From positions 62,001-126,000 of the forward strand of contig NZ_JARVRX010000014.1 in NCBI RefSeq assembly GCF_030209435.1: a stretch of 64,000 nucleotides of DNA, read 5' to 3'. Positions 58,449 to 64,000 of this stretch are shown here, in pieces. Below the pieces are notes generated by a model. The model saw only the letters and a list, made by a program, of their open reading frames with translations. It searched no databases and was not told where the DNA came from. A program made the position numbers and the translations under genes. The DNA comes from Mycolicibacterium sp. lyk4-40-TYG-92. GTDB taxonomy: Bacteria; Actinomycetota; Actinomycetes; Mycobacteriales; Mycobacteriaceae. Each line of letters begins with the position of its first letter. Position 1 is the stretch's first letter.

Positions 58449-58921
58449 TTGACGACCACCGTTCCGTGCATGAAGGGATGAATCCCGCAGACGTAGGCGT
58501 ACGTACCGGGCGTCGCGAACGTGTAGCTGAACGTGGCACCGGAACCCATTGTCGGAGAACGGAACTGACCACCTTCGGCGACGATGTTGTGCGGATCCTC
58601 GTCGTGGTTGGTCCAGGTCACCGTCGTGCCGGCGGGCACCGTCAACTCCGCGGGGGCAAAGGCGAAGTTGTCGACGTTGACGGCATTCGGCCCGGCCGGA
58701 GCGGGCGCGGGTTGGCCGGACTCGGGTGGGGCCATGGTCATCGACCCCATCGACCCCATCGCGGGCCCGGAACCGGCGCCCGGTCCGCTCATTCCGGGCG
58801 TCCCGCTGACATCGGAACTGAAAACAGGTGTGGGTGCTGCTTTTTGCTGCGGCGCCGTCGAGGTGCATGCGGCCAGGAACAGGACCGCGCCGGAGAGCGC
58901 AACCAGAGATCGTCGCGACAC
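58445..58921 (-). CDS. cupredoxin-domain lipoprotein (plastocyanin-like)
   Basis: 158 residues. The lipoprotein signal is LVALSGAVLFLAACTS (lipobox LAAC, Cys near residue 19). A flexible Gly/Met/Pro-rich linker with repeated Met (GSMGSMTMAPP) follows, which might bind copper. The C-terminal domain is a type I copper fold: the His ligand in WTNHDEDPHNIVAEGG and the Cys-His-Met set in YAYVCGIHPFMHGTVVV. It is an extracytoplasmic electron carrier or copper-binding protein anchored to the membrane. It lies 69 bp after the Rieske gene and overlaps the metallophosphoesterase gene by 4 bp. Confidence 0.9.
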   Translation of the reverse strand: MSRRSLVALSGAVLFLAACTSTAPQQKAAPTPVFSSDVSGTPGMSGPGAGSGPAMGSMGSMTMAPPESGQPAPAPAGPNAVNVDNFAFAPAELTVPAGTTVTWTNHDEDPHNIVAEGGQFRSPTMGSGATFSYTFATPGTYAYVCGIHPFMHGTVVVK

Positions 58922-58990
58922 GACGGGAACCTCCGTAGTCGTCGGGTACGGGTGCGCCTGCGCACCCTCACCAACAGATACGGTGGCGGG

Positions 58991-59707
58991 TTACACGCCT
59001 GCCGCCGGCCAACTCGGCGGAGACGGCGCGAACACCTCGATCACGCCGTTCACCTCACGAACCTCGAACTTGGGCAACGGTTTCGGTGCTATCGGCAGCT
59101 GATGGGTCAGCACGTGCCCGTCGGTGGCGAACGACGTGGAATGGCACGGGCAGCGCAGCCGGTCGTCCGGCCCGTCGAACCAGAGCCGGCAGCCCTGATG
59201 CGTGCAGACACCCGAGATGCCCTGCACGTTCCCGTCGACCCTGCGCACGAACCCCACGACCGAGCCCAGGTCGAACGGATGCACTGCGCCCTCTGATACG
59301 TCGGAGCTGTCGGCGACCTTCTGCCAACTGCCCGCGGACGGCACCAGTTCCCGGCCTGCGGTGTCCTGATCGGACGGCCCACTGCGGGCCACCAACGCCC
59401 GGTCGACGGCCACCGCGGCGACCGCGGCACTGGCGGCCGCGGAAGTCCCGACGATCACCTGACGGCGGTTGGCGCGCAGCCAGCCCGGCTTCGGGGCCGC
59501 CGCTTGGTCGCCGTCGAACTGGGCGGCGAGCCGGCCCTGCAGATCGGCGAGGAATTCCGGACGCGGCTCGTCGGCGCCGGGCCGGGCCGCCTGCAGGTCG
59601 ATCGCCGTCCGCATCTGCGCCGCGTCGAAGTCGTCGGGCGTGAACCCGGACGGCTTGCGCCCGCGCAGCAGATCGTCGAGGTACCGACGCAACCCGCGCG
59701 CGTTCAT
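58991..59707 (-). CDS. membrane-anchored Rieske 2Fe-2S protein in anti-sigma position
   Basis: 238 residues from ATG 59707 (ATGA overlap with the sigma gene). Residues 1-80 are hydrophilic and cytoplasmic-looking (GLRRYLDDLLRG, DEPRPEFLADLQGRLAAQFD), similar in style to the cytoplasmic part of sigma-associated membrane proteins. A Tat-like NRRQVIVG precedes a single transmembrane helix (TSAAASAAVAAVAV). The external C-terminal domain has the Rieske ligands C-T-H and C-P-C-H with the disulfide Cys pair (SGVCTHQGCRLWF and LRCPCHSTSF), as in high-potential bc1-type clusters. It could be an electron carrier for the cupredoxin, a redox-sensing anti-sigma factor, or both. No ordinary anti-sigma gene is present. 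Confidence 0.85.
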   Translation of the reverse strand: MNARGLRRYLDDLLRGRKPSGFTPDDFDAAQMRTAIDLQAARPGADEPRPEFLADLQGRLAAQFDGDQAAAPKPGWLRANRRQVIVGTSAAASAAVAAVAVDRALVARSGPSDQDTAGRELVPSAGSWQKVADSSDVSEGAVHPFDLGSVVGFVRRVDGNVQGISGVCTHQGCRLWFDGPDDRLRCPCHSTSFATDGHVLTHQLPIAPKPLPKFEVREVNGVIEVFAPSPPSWPAAGV

Positions 59708-60249
59708 GGCTCGCCCTTCTCGTTGATCTGTGCCGCCAGCCGTAATGCCCGGTGTTGCAACACCTTTGCGTTGGCGACGCTGACACCGAGCTCCGCTGCG
59801 GACTCCTTGATCGACCTGGTCTGGAGAAATCGCAGCTCCAGTATGCGTCGATAGTTGTCCGGCAGGGCGTCCAACACCGCGGCGACACGGTCCGGCGCGG
59901 TACTGATCGACTCTTCGGCTTCCGGTGGCGCCTCGATATCGAGGTCGATGCAGGTGATCTCGCGCCCCATCGTCTCGCGCCAATGCGCGGCGAGCACCGT
60001 GCGCGCCGTGCTCCGCAGATAGGACCGCACCTCGGCGGCACTCGCCGTCAGCCGCAACGGCCGCAACGCGGCGAGAAACACCTCGGCGGTGAGGTCCTCT
60101 GCGTCGGCCTGATTGCCGACCCGCGCGTAGATCGTGCGGTACACCCACGTCGCGTTGTCCTGGTAGACGGATTCCCAGTCGGGATACCGGGAATCCGACG
60201 AGACCACGCGCAGTGGGGGTCGGTGCACAGGGTCACGCTGTGCAGACAC
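59704..60249 (-). CDS. ECF-type RNA polymerase sigma factor
   Basis: 181 residues from GTG 60249. Region 2 spans about residues 24-85 (WESVYQDNATWVYRTIYARV, NQADAEDLTAEVFLAALRPL, SYLRSTARTVLAAHWRE). Region 4 spans about 122-175 (LDALPDNYRRILELRFLQTRSIKESAAELGVS, then VANAKVLQHRALRLAAQ). It is a standard short ECF sigma factor. It starts the operon for the Rieske, cupredoxin, metallophosphoesterase and membrane proteins, with an ATGA overlap to the Rieske gene. Upstream is a possible autoregulated promoter at 60295-60324. Confidence 0.93.
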   Translation of the reverse strand: MSAQRDPVHRPPLRVVSSDSRYPDWESVYQDNATWVYRTIYARVGNQADAEDLTAEVFLAALRPLRLTASAAEVRSYLRSTARTVLAAHWRETMGREITCIDLDIEAPPEAEESISTAPDRVAAVLDALPDNYRRILELRFLQTRSIKESAAELGVSVANAKVLQHRALRLAAQINEKGEP

Positions 60250-60294
60250 ATTGGCCCCGTCTCATCGGTGCGGCCCGGCACGCCCCGGGACCAC

Positions 60295-60324
60295 TTCGAC
60301 AAGTAGATAGCCACCGGGGTTACA
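60295..60324 (-). promoter_or_regulatory. possible ECF-type promoter upstream of the sigma gene
   Basis: On the minus strand TGTAACC (60324-60318) is followed after 17 bp by GTCGAA (60300-60295), about 45 bp before the GTG. The -35 element has the AAC core frequent in ECF promoters. This is a weak prediction, suggested mainly by the habit of ECF factors to activate their own operon. Confidence 0.3.
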
Positions 60325-60347
60325 TCGGACCGCGACGGGCAACACCG

Positions 60348-61631
60348 TCACCCGCCGTCGTCCACCGGATCCAGCAGCCGGTCACCGAACAGACTGCACA
60401 GCAGCAACGCGACCTCGACGTCCAACCGGTCGTCCTCGATGGGCCGGCCCCGGCGTTCGATCGCCCGCTGCACCCGGTACTTCACCGAGTTCGTGTGCAG
60501 ATGCAGTTCCTCGGCTGCGGCCTTGTTGCTGCCGCCCGCCTTGAGGAAGGCCTGCAGCGTCTCGCGCAGGCGCTGGTCGCCGTCCGTCGAACAGGCCAGT
60601 GGACCAAGCACTTCCGTGGCCCACGCCGACAGCGCATCGACGTTCGACCCCAGCAGCGCCGCGAGTGCGATACCGCGGTGGCCGAACGCCGTGAACCGGC
60701 GCCGCCGCGGACCCGACGCCACCGCGACGGCGCGGGCGTCTTCAGCCTGCCGATGCGACAGCCGGAAGCCGGCGACGCCCGACTGCGGAGTGCCGACGGC
60801 GACGTACGGCCCGTCGGCCGGCACCAGACTCCCCAGCCATGTCACCGCCTCCCCGATCGCTGCCGCGGGCACCGCGACCCAGGCCCATGCCGTGGCTCGA
60901 TCGACCGAGATGAACAGCGGCGAGTCCGCCGCCCCGATCGACGCGGCGAACTGCTGAACCAGCCGCTCCATCTCGGCCAGCCGGTCCGCGGAGTCGTCGC
61001 ACCACAGCACCACCGCGAGATGCGTGCGCTGCAACGGATACCGGATGGCCACCGTCGCGGCATCGATATCGACGTCGCCGCCGGCCAACAGCTCACGAAT
61101 CTCCGTGATGCGTACGCTGTTTCGGTTCTCCAGCCAGCTCTCCCGAGCCTGCTGGTACACCTCGACGACCTCTTGCGAGATCCTGTCGATGTAGCTGAAC
61201 GAGATCGTCGACATCACGTCGAAAACGTCCAGGCCCAGCCCCGGATCGAGTTCAGCGGCCCGAATCTCCTCGAGCACCTCTTTCAGCACCGCCTGATGGC
61301 CCAGCCGGTACGACCGCACCAGCACATTGGCCGAGATGTCCCGCTGCGCCAACCGGCGGGCATGCTCGAGCGCGGCCGCGGGGGCATGCAACAGGTCGAT
61401 CGAGATTCCGTGCCGGGCCGCGGCGAAGAACGCATCGATGTTCGCCGACACCGAATCGGCCAGGACCTGCTGGAGTTGCTCTTCGTCGCGCAGCTCGCGG
61501 ATATCCGCCACCAGCAGTTCCGAGACAGAGCGTGTGATTTCGGTGAGCCGAGCGTCCAATCGCGTGCCGATTCCGGCCACCGCGTCCGTCAACGCGTCAC
61601 CCGCGCCGGTGCGGTCTGCGCCACCGGCCAC
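60348..61631 (-). CDS. PucR/CdaR-type transcriptional regulator
   Basis: About 427 residues from GTG 61631; the open frame continues to 61745 but without a better start. An N-terminal helical RsbR-like region (residues 1-150, TRLDARLTEITRSVSELL, SFSYIDRISQEVVEVYQQA) and a GGDEF-like middle precede the C-terminal PucR HTH: RETLQAFLKAGGSNKAAAEE, then LHTNSVKYRVQRAIERRGR. It is the third regulator of this type in the window. It lies 98 bp upstream of the sigma gene in the same direction, but relation to that operon is uncertain because regulated targets cannot be seen. Confidence 0.87.
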   Translation of the reverse strand: MAGGADRTGAGDALTDAVAGIGTRLDARLTEITRSVSELLVADIRELRDEEQLQQVLADSVSANIDAFFAAARHGISIDLLHAPAAALEHARRLAQRDISANVLVRSYRLGHQAVLKEVLEEIRAAELDPGLGLDVFDVMSTISFSYIDRISQEVVEVYQQARESWLENRNSVRITEIRELLAGGDVDIDAATVAIRYPLQRTHLAVVLWCDDSADRLAEMERLVQQFAASIGAADSPLFISVDRATAWAWVAVPAAAIGEAVTWLGSLVPADGPYVAVGTPQSGVAGFRLSHRQAEDARAVAVASGPRRRRFTAFGHRGIALAALLGSNVDALSAWATEVLGPLACSTDGDQRLRETLQAFLKAGGSNKAAAEELHLHTNSVKYRVQRAIERRGRPIEDDRLDVEVALLLCSLFGDRLLDPVDDGG

Positions 61632-61751
61632 GTTAACTGCCTGTTTTCCCGGCCACCCCCAAACCGTAGTTCGTCGTCGGTCCGTTTGTCCCCGAAGGAC
61701 GACAGCTACCGGAGTTTTCGTCGTGATGCCGCTCAGCCGGCACACAGCGAA

Positions 61752-61787
61752 GGGCCGCCGGTACCCGTTCGCGGATACCGGCGGCCC
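61752..61787. terminator. 12-bp stem-loop terminator after the FMN reductase gene
   Basis: GGGCCGCCGGTA (61752-61763) pairs perfectly with TACCGGCGGCCC (61776-61787) across a 12-nt loop. It lies 21 bp after the stop of the FMN reductase gene and separates it from the PucR-type gene downstream. Confidence 0.75.
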
Positions 61788-61808
61788 TGGCGCTCACTCG
61801 AGGTGTGT

Positions 61809-62348
61809 TCAGCCGACCTCGGCGGCCAGCTTGGCGACCACGCCACGCACGCCGTCGACAACCTCGGCCGCCTCGCGGGGATGCTTGCCGTCGAACGCCG
61901 ACGCCGGCAGGGACAGCTTGACGTCGACGACATCCGCACCGGCGATGCCGAACGACTTGCGGCTCTCGTCGTGTGCCCACACCCCGCCGTACTGGCCGAG
62001 GGCGGTTCCGATGACGGCCAGCGGCTTGCCGGTGACGGCGCCGGCGCCATACGGGCGCGACAGCCAGTCGATCGCGTTCTTCAGGACGGCCGGAATGGTG
62101 CCGTTGTACTCCGGGGTCACGGCCAGGATCGCGTCCGCGTCGCCCGCGATCTGACGCAGCGCGACGACTGCCGCCGGAACCGAGTCGTTGTCGATGTCTT
62201 CGTTGTAGAACGGCAGGTCGGCCAGCCCGTCCGCCACGCGTACCGTCACGCCGTCAGGCGCCGATTCGACCGCCACCTCGGCGAGCTGGCGATTCAGCGA
62301 GGCCGCGCGCAGGCTGCCGACCAGGACCAGGACCTTGGTATCTGCCAT
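61809..62348 (-). CDS. NADPH-dependent FMN reductase family protein
   Basis: 179 residues from ATG 62348. It has a flavodoxin-like fold with the FMN phosphate-binding VLVGSLRAASLNRQLAE (residues 8-24) and the signature TPEYNGTIPAVLKNAIDWLSRP (near 78-99), plus GTALGQYGGVW. It reduces FMN or quinones with NADPH, acting in redox balance or supply of reduced flavin. It corresponds in position to M. tuberculosis Rv3054c. It is divergent from a TetR gene with 105 bp between, the usual arrangement for a repressor and its target. Confidence 0.92.
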   Translation of the reverse strand: MADTKVLVLVGSLRAASLNRQLAEVAVESAPDGVTVRVADGLADLPFYNEDIDNDSVPAAVVALRQIAGDADAILAVTPEYNGTIPAVLKNAIDWLSRPYGAGAVTGKPLAVIGTALGQYGGVWAHDESRKSFGIAGADVVDVKLSLPASAFDGKHPREAAEVVDGVRGVVAKLAAEVG

Positions 62349-62453
62349 TTTCTTTCCCCTAGCTTGTCTCTGTGGACGGTTCCGGCGAACCGATCCTCGC
62401 ACGAATCAACCGGACTACGGTCCGATTCATTCCGCCTGAGTTAAAGTTTTTTC

Positions 62454-63086
62454 ATGAGCGACGGGGTGGCGCAACTGCGGCCCACGAACCTGCCGATGGC
62501 GAGTCTGCCGATGAGTCCGGCCGCGCCGGTCGAGCGCGGCGATGCGGCGCGCAACCGACTCCTCCTGCTCGAGGCCGCCCGCCGGCTCATCGCCGCGCGC
62601 GGCTCGGACGCCGTCACCATGGACGACATCGCGGCCGAGGCCGGTGTCGGCAAAGGCACCCTGTTCCGCCGGTTCGGCAGCCGCTCGGGCCTGATGCTCG
62701 TGCTCCTCGACGAGGACGAGCAAGTGGAGCAGAACGCCATGATGTTCGGCCCGCCGCCACTGGGTCCCGGCGCACCGCCGCTGGAACGACTGCTCGCCTA
62801 CGGCCGCGACCGGCTGCAGTTTGCCTGGCAGCATCGCGCCCTGCTGTCCGACGCGGGGCGTGATCCACAGAGCCGTTTCGGGGCTGCTGCCGCCGTCCAC
62901 CGCACCCACGTCCGGATGCTGCTGCATACCGCCGGCACCACAGGAGACCTGGACGCCCAGACCGATGCCCTCCTGGCGCTGCTCGACGCCGACTACGTCA
63001 GCCACCAGCTCGATGATCTGGGTCATAGCCTGCAGGCGCAGGGCGATGCCTGGGAAAGCGTGGCGCGCAAGCTTTGCGGGACCTGA
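62454..63086 (+). CDS. TetR-family transcriptional regulator
   Basis: 210 residues. The HTH lies at about residues 30-80 (ARNRLLLLEAARRLIAARG, VTMDDIAAEAGVGKGTLFRRFGSRSGL), and the rest is the helical ligand domain with acidic and aromatic residues (LLDEDEQVEQNAMMFG). It corresponds in position to M. tuberculosis Rv3055. It is divergent from the FMN reductase gene and immediately upstream of dinP (1 bp between stop and start), so it may regulate the reductase and be co-transcribed with dinP. GAATC/GATTC-type half-dyads near 62403-62428 could be its operator, but they are weak. Confidence 0.92.
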   Translation: MSDGVAQLRPTNLPMASLPMSPAAPVERGDAARNRLLLLEAARRLIAARGSDAVTMDDIAAEAGVGKGTLFRRFGSRSGLMLVLLDEDEQVEQNAMMFGPPPLGPGAPPLERLLAYGRDRLQFAWQHRALLSDAGRDPQSRFGAAAAVHRTHVRMLLHTAGTTGDLDAQTDALLALLDADYVSHQLDDLGHSLQAQGDAWESVARKLCGT

Positions 63087-63087
63087 C

Positions 63088-64000
63088 ATGACATGGGTAC
63101 TGCACGTCGACCTCGATCAGTTCCTCGCGTCCGTCGAATTGCGCCGTCATCCCGAGCTGGTCGGGCAACCCGTCATCGTCGGCGGCAGCGGCGACCCCAC
63201 CGAGCCCCGCAAGGTGGTCACCTGCGCTTCCTATGAGGCAAGGGACTTCGGTGTCCACGCCGGGATGCCACTGCGCACCGCCGCCCGTAAATGCCCCGAG
63301 GCCGTCTTCCTGCCCTCGGATGCGCCCGCCTACGACGAGGCCTCCGAACAGGTCATGGGCCTGTTGCGCGACCTCGGCCATCCGGTCGAGGTGTGGGGCT
63401 GGGACGAGGCGTATGTCGGTGCGGCCGTGGATGATCCGTTCGAGCTCGCCGAGAAGATTCGGGCCGTGATCGCTGCCGAGACCGGCCTGTCGTGCAGCGT
63501 CGGCATCAGCGACAACAAGCAGCGCGCCAAGGTCGCCACCGGATTCGGCAAGCCGGCCGGGGTTTTCGCGCTCACCGCCGAGAACTGGATGACGGTCATG
63601 GGCGAGCGGCCGGTCGACGCGCTCTGGGGCGTGGGCCCCAAGACCGCGAAAAAGCTTGCCGAACTGGACATCACCACCGTCGCGGAGTTGGCCCGCACCG
63701 ATGCCGAGCTGCTCACGTCGGCCTTCGGCCCGACCACCGGGTTGTGGATTCTGTTGCTCGCCAAGGGCGGCGGCGACAGCAACGTGACGGCCGAACCGTG
63801 GGTGCCGCGCTCGCGCAGTCATGTGGTGACCTTCCCGGAGGACCTGACCGACATCGCCGAGATGGAAGCCGCGGTCAGCGATCTGGCCCGACGGACCCTC
63901 GATGAGATCGTCGAGCAGGGCCGCGTCGTGACCCGGGTGTCCGTGACCCTACGCACCAAAACGTTCTTCACCCGCACCAAGATTCGCAAATTGCCGGCTG
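63088..64000 (+). CDS. dinP: DNA polymerase IV (Y-family), 5' part
   Basis: The first 304 codons are present; the gene runs off the window. Start ATG 63088 is one base after the TetR stop. Y-family features are WVLHVDLDQFLASVEL (first catalytic Asp), RKVVTCASYEARDFGVHAGMPL, VEVWGWDEAYVG (the catalytic Asp-Glu pair), GLSCSVGISDNKQRAKVAT and the helix-hairpin-helix LWGVGPKTAKKLAEL; the little-finger domain follows. The pattern agrees with mycobacterial DinB2/DinP (Rv3056). These enzymes perform error-prone translesion synthesis and can use ribonucleotides. Why it is coupled to a TetR gene is unknown. Confidence 0.94.
   Translation, partial: MTWVLHVDLDQFLASVELRRHPELVGQPVIVGGSGDPTEPRKVVTCASYEARDFGVHAGMPLRTAARKCPEAVFLPSDAPAYDEASEQVMGLLRDLGHPVEVWGWDEAYVGAAVDDPFELAEKIRAVIAAETGLSCSVGISDNKQRAKVATGFGKPAGVFALTAENWMTVMGERPVDALWGVGPKTAKKLAELDITTVAELARTDAELLTSAFGPTTGLWILLLAKGGGDSNVTAEPWVPRSRSHVVTFPEDLTDIAEMEAAVSDLARRTLDEIVEQGRVVTRVSVTLRTKTFFTRTKIRKLPA

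Noticed and set aside
62403..62428. Operator-like half-dyads between the FMN reductase and TetR genes
   Set aside because: Only about 7 of 13 positions pair symmetrically; too weak to list as a site.
60213..62444. Long open frame (743 codons) opposite the PucR and FMN reductase genes
   Set aside because: It crosses a terminator and two well-supported genes and has Arg/Gln/His-biased composition, so it is a shadow.
1..64000. tRNA, rRNA, CRISPR arrays, insertion sequences, integrases or prophage genes
   Set aside because: I looked through the intergenic gaps and gene products and saw no cloverleaf-like, repeat-spacer or transposase signals; most gaps are too short.

Overview
The window is GC-rich actinobacterial DNA and almost certainly comes from a mycobacterium, probably a rapid grower (Mycolicibacterium-type). 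Evidence: class Ib ribonucleotide reductase genes (nrdF2; nrdH-nrdI-nrdE), an AdhC-type alcohol dehydrogenase and dinP (dinB2) in the same relative order and orientation as the M. tuberculosis Rv3045-Rv3056 neighbourhood (order recalled, not searched), plus an MspA-family porin, a PE-PPE-domain esterase, a cutinase and many short secreted proteins. Coding is dense, with many 1-4 bp ATGA/GTGA overlaps. I saw no rRNA, tRNA, CRISPR, transposase or integrase.

Layout. (1) 0-8 kb, conserved block: YciI-like protein, adhC, an ECF42-type sigma factor with its YCII partner, small secreted proteins, nrdF2, a Baeyer-Villiger-type monooxygenase and a TetR regulator. (2) About 8.1-52.7 kb, an accessory block not expected from the M. 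tuberculosis order. It holds a geranylgeranyl-reductase-like flavoprotein, a PE-PPE esterase with TetR and HTH-less LysR neighbours, a CrtA-like protein, exonuclease III, VOC and cupin proteins (8-17 kb); a large minus-strand catabolic operon with APC permease, two adenylate-forming ligases, two amino-acid-dehydrogenase-like enzymes, ADH, aldehyde dehydrogenase, PhyH dioxygenase and a PucR regulator (17-29 kb); a TetR gene, MFS transporter, membrane protein and MspA porin (29-34 kb); a DAO-type oxidase, PucR regulator and SGNH lipase (34-37.6 kb); an EthA-like BVMO coupled to an esterase (37.8-40.4 kb); a citrate-type transporter with a CitA/CitB-type two-component system (40.5-44.3 kb); and a divergent cluster of amidohydrolase, NMT1-type ABC importer, two isopenicillin-N-synthase-like dioxygenases and a GntR regulator (44.2-51.5 kb), then a threonine-synthase-like PLP enzyme. 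(3) 52.7-55.9 kb: nrdE, nrdI, nrdH and their control region. (4) 56-61.7 kb: cutinase and a compact sigma/Rieske/cupredoxin/metallophosphoesterase/membrane-protein operon, then a PucR-type regulator. (5) 61.8-64 kb: FMN reductase, TetR and the 5' part of dinP, which runs off the window.

How the genes work together. The nrdF2 and nrdHIE promoters, now about 50 kb apart, carry closely matching NrdR-box-like dyads, so the split enzyme can still be co-regulated. The TetR protein at 29.0-29.7 kb has two near-identical palindromes, one in each of the promoters driving the catabolic operon and the MFS transporter, which ties 19.5-33.8 kb into one uptake and catabolism programme. The 44.2-51.5 kb cluster looks like uptake, oxidation and deamination of a heterocyclic or nucleobase-like nitrogen compound. 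The 57.1-60.2 kb operon looks like an extracytoplasmic redox-responsive sigma system in which a membrane-anchored Rieske protein sits where an anti-sigma factor normally would. Functions are read from motifs and gene context only; no database search was possible.
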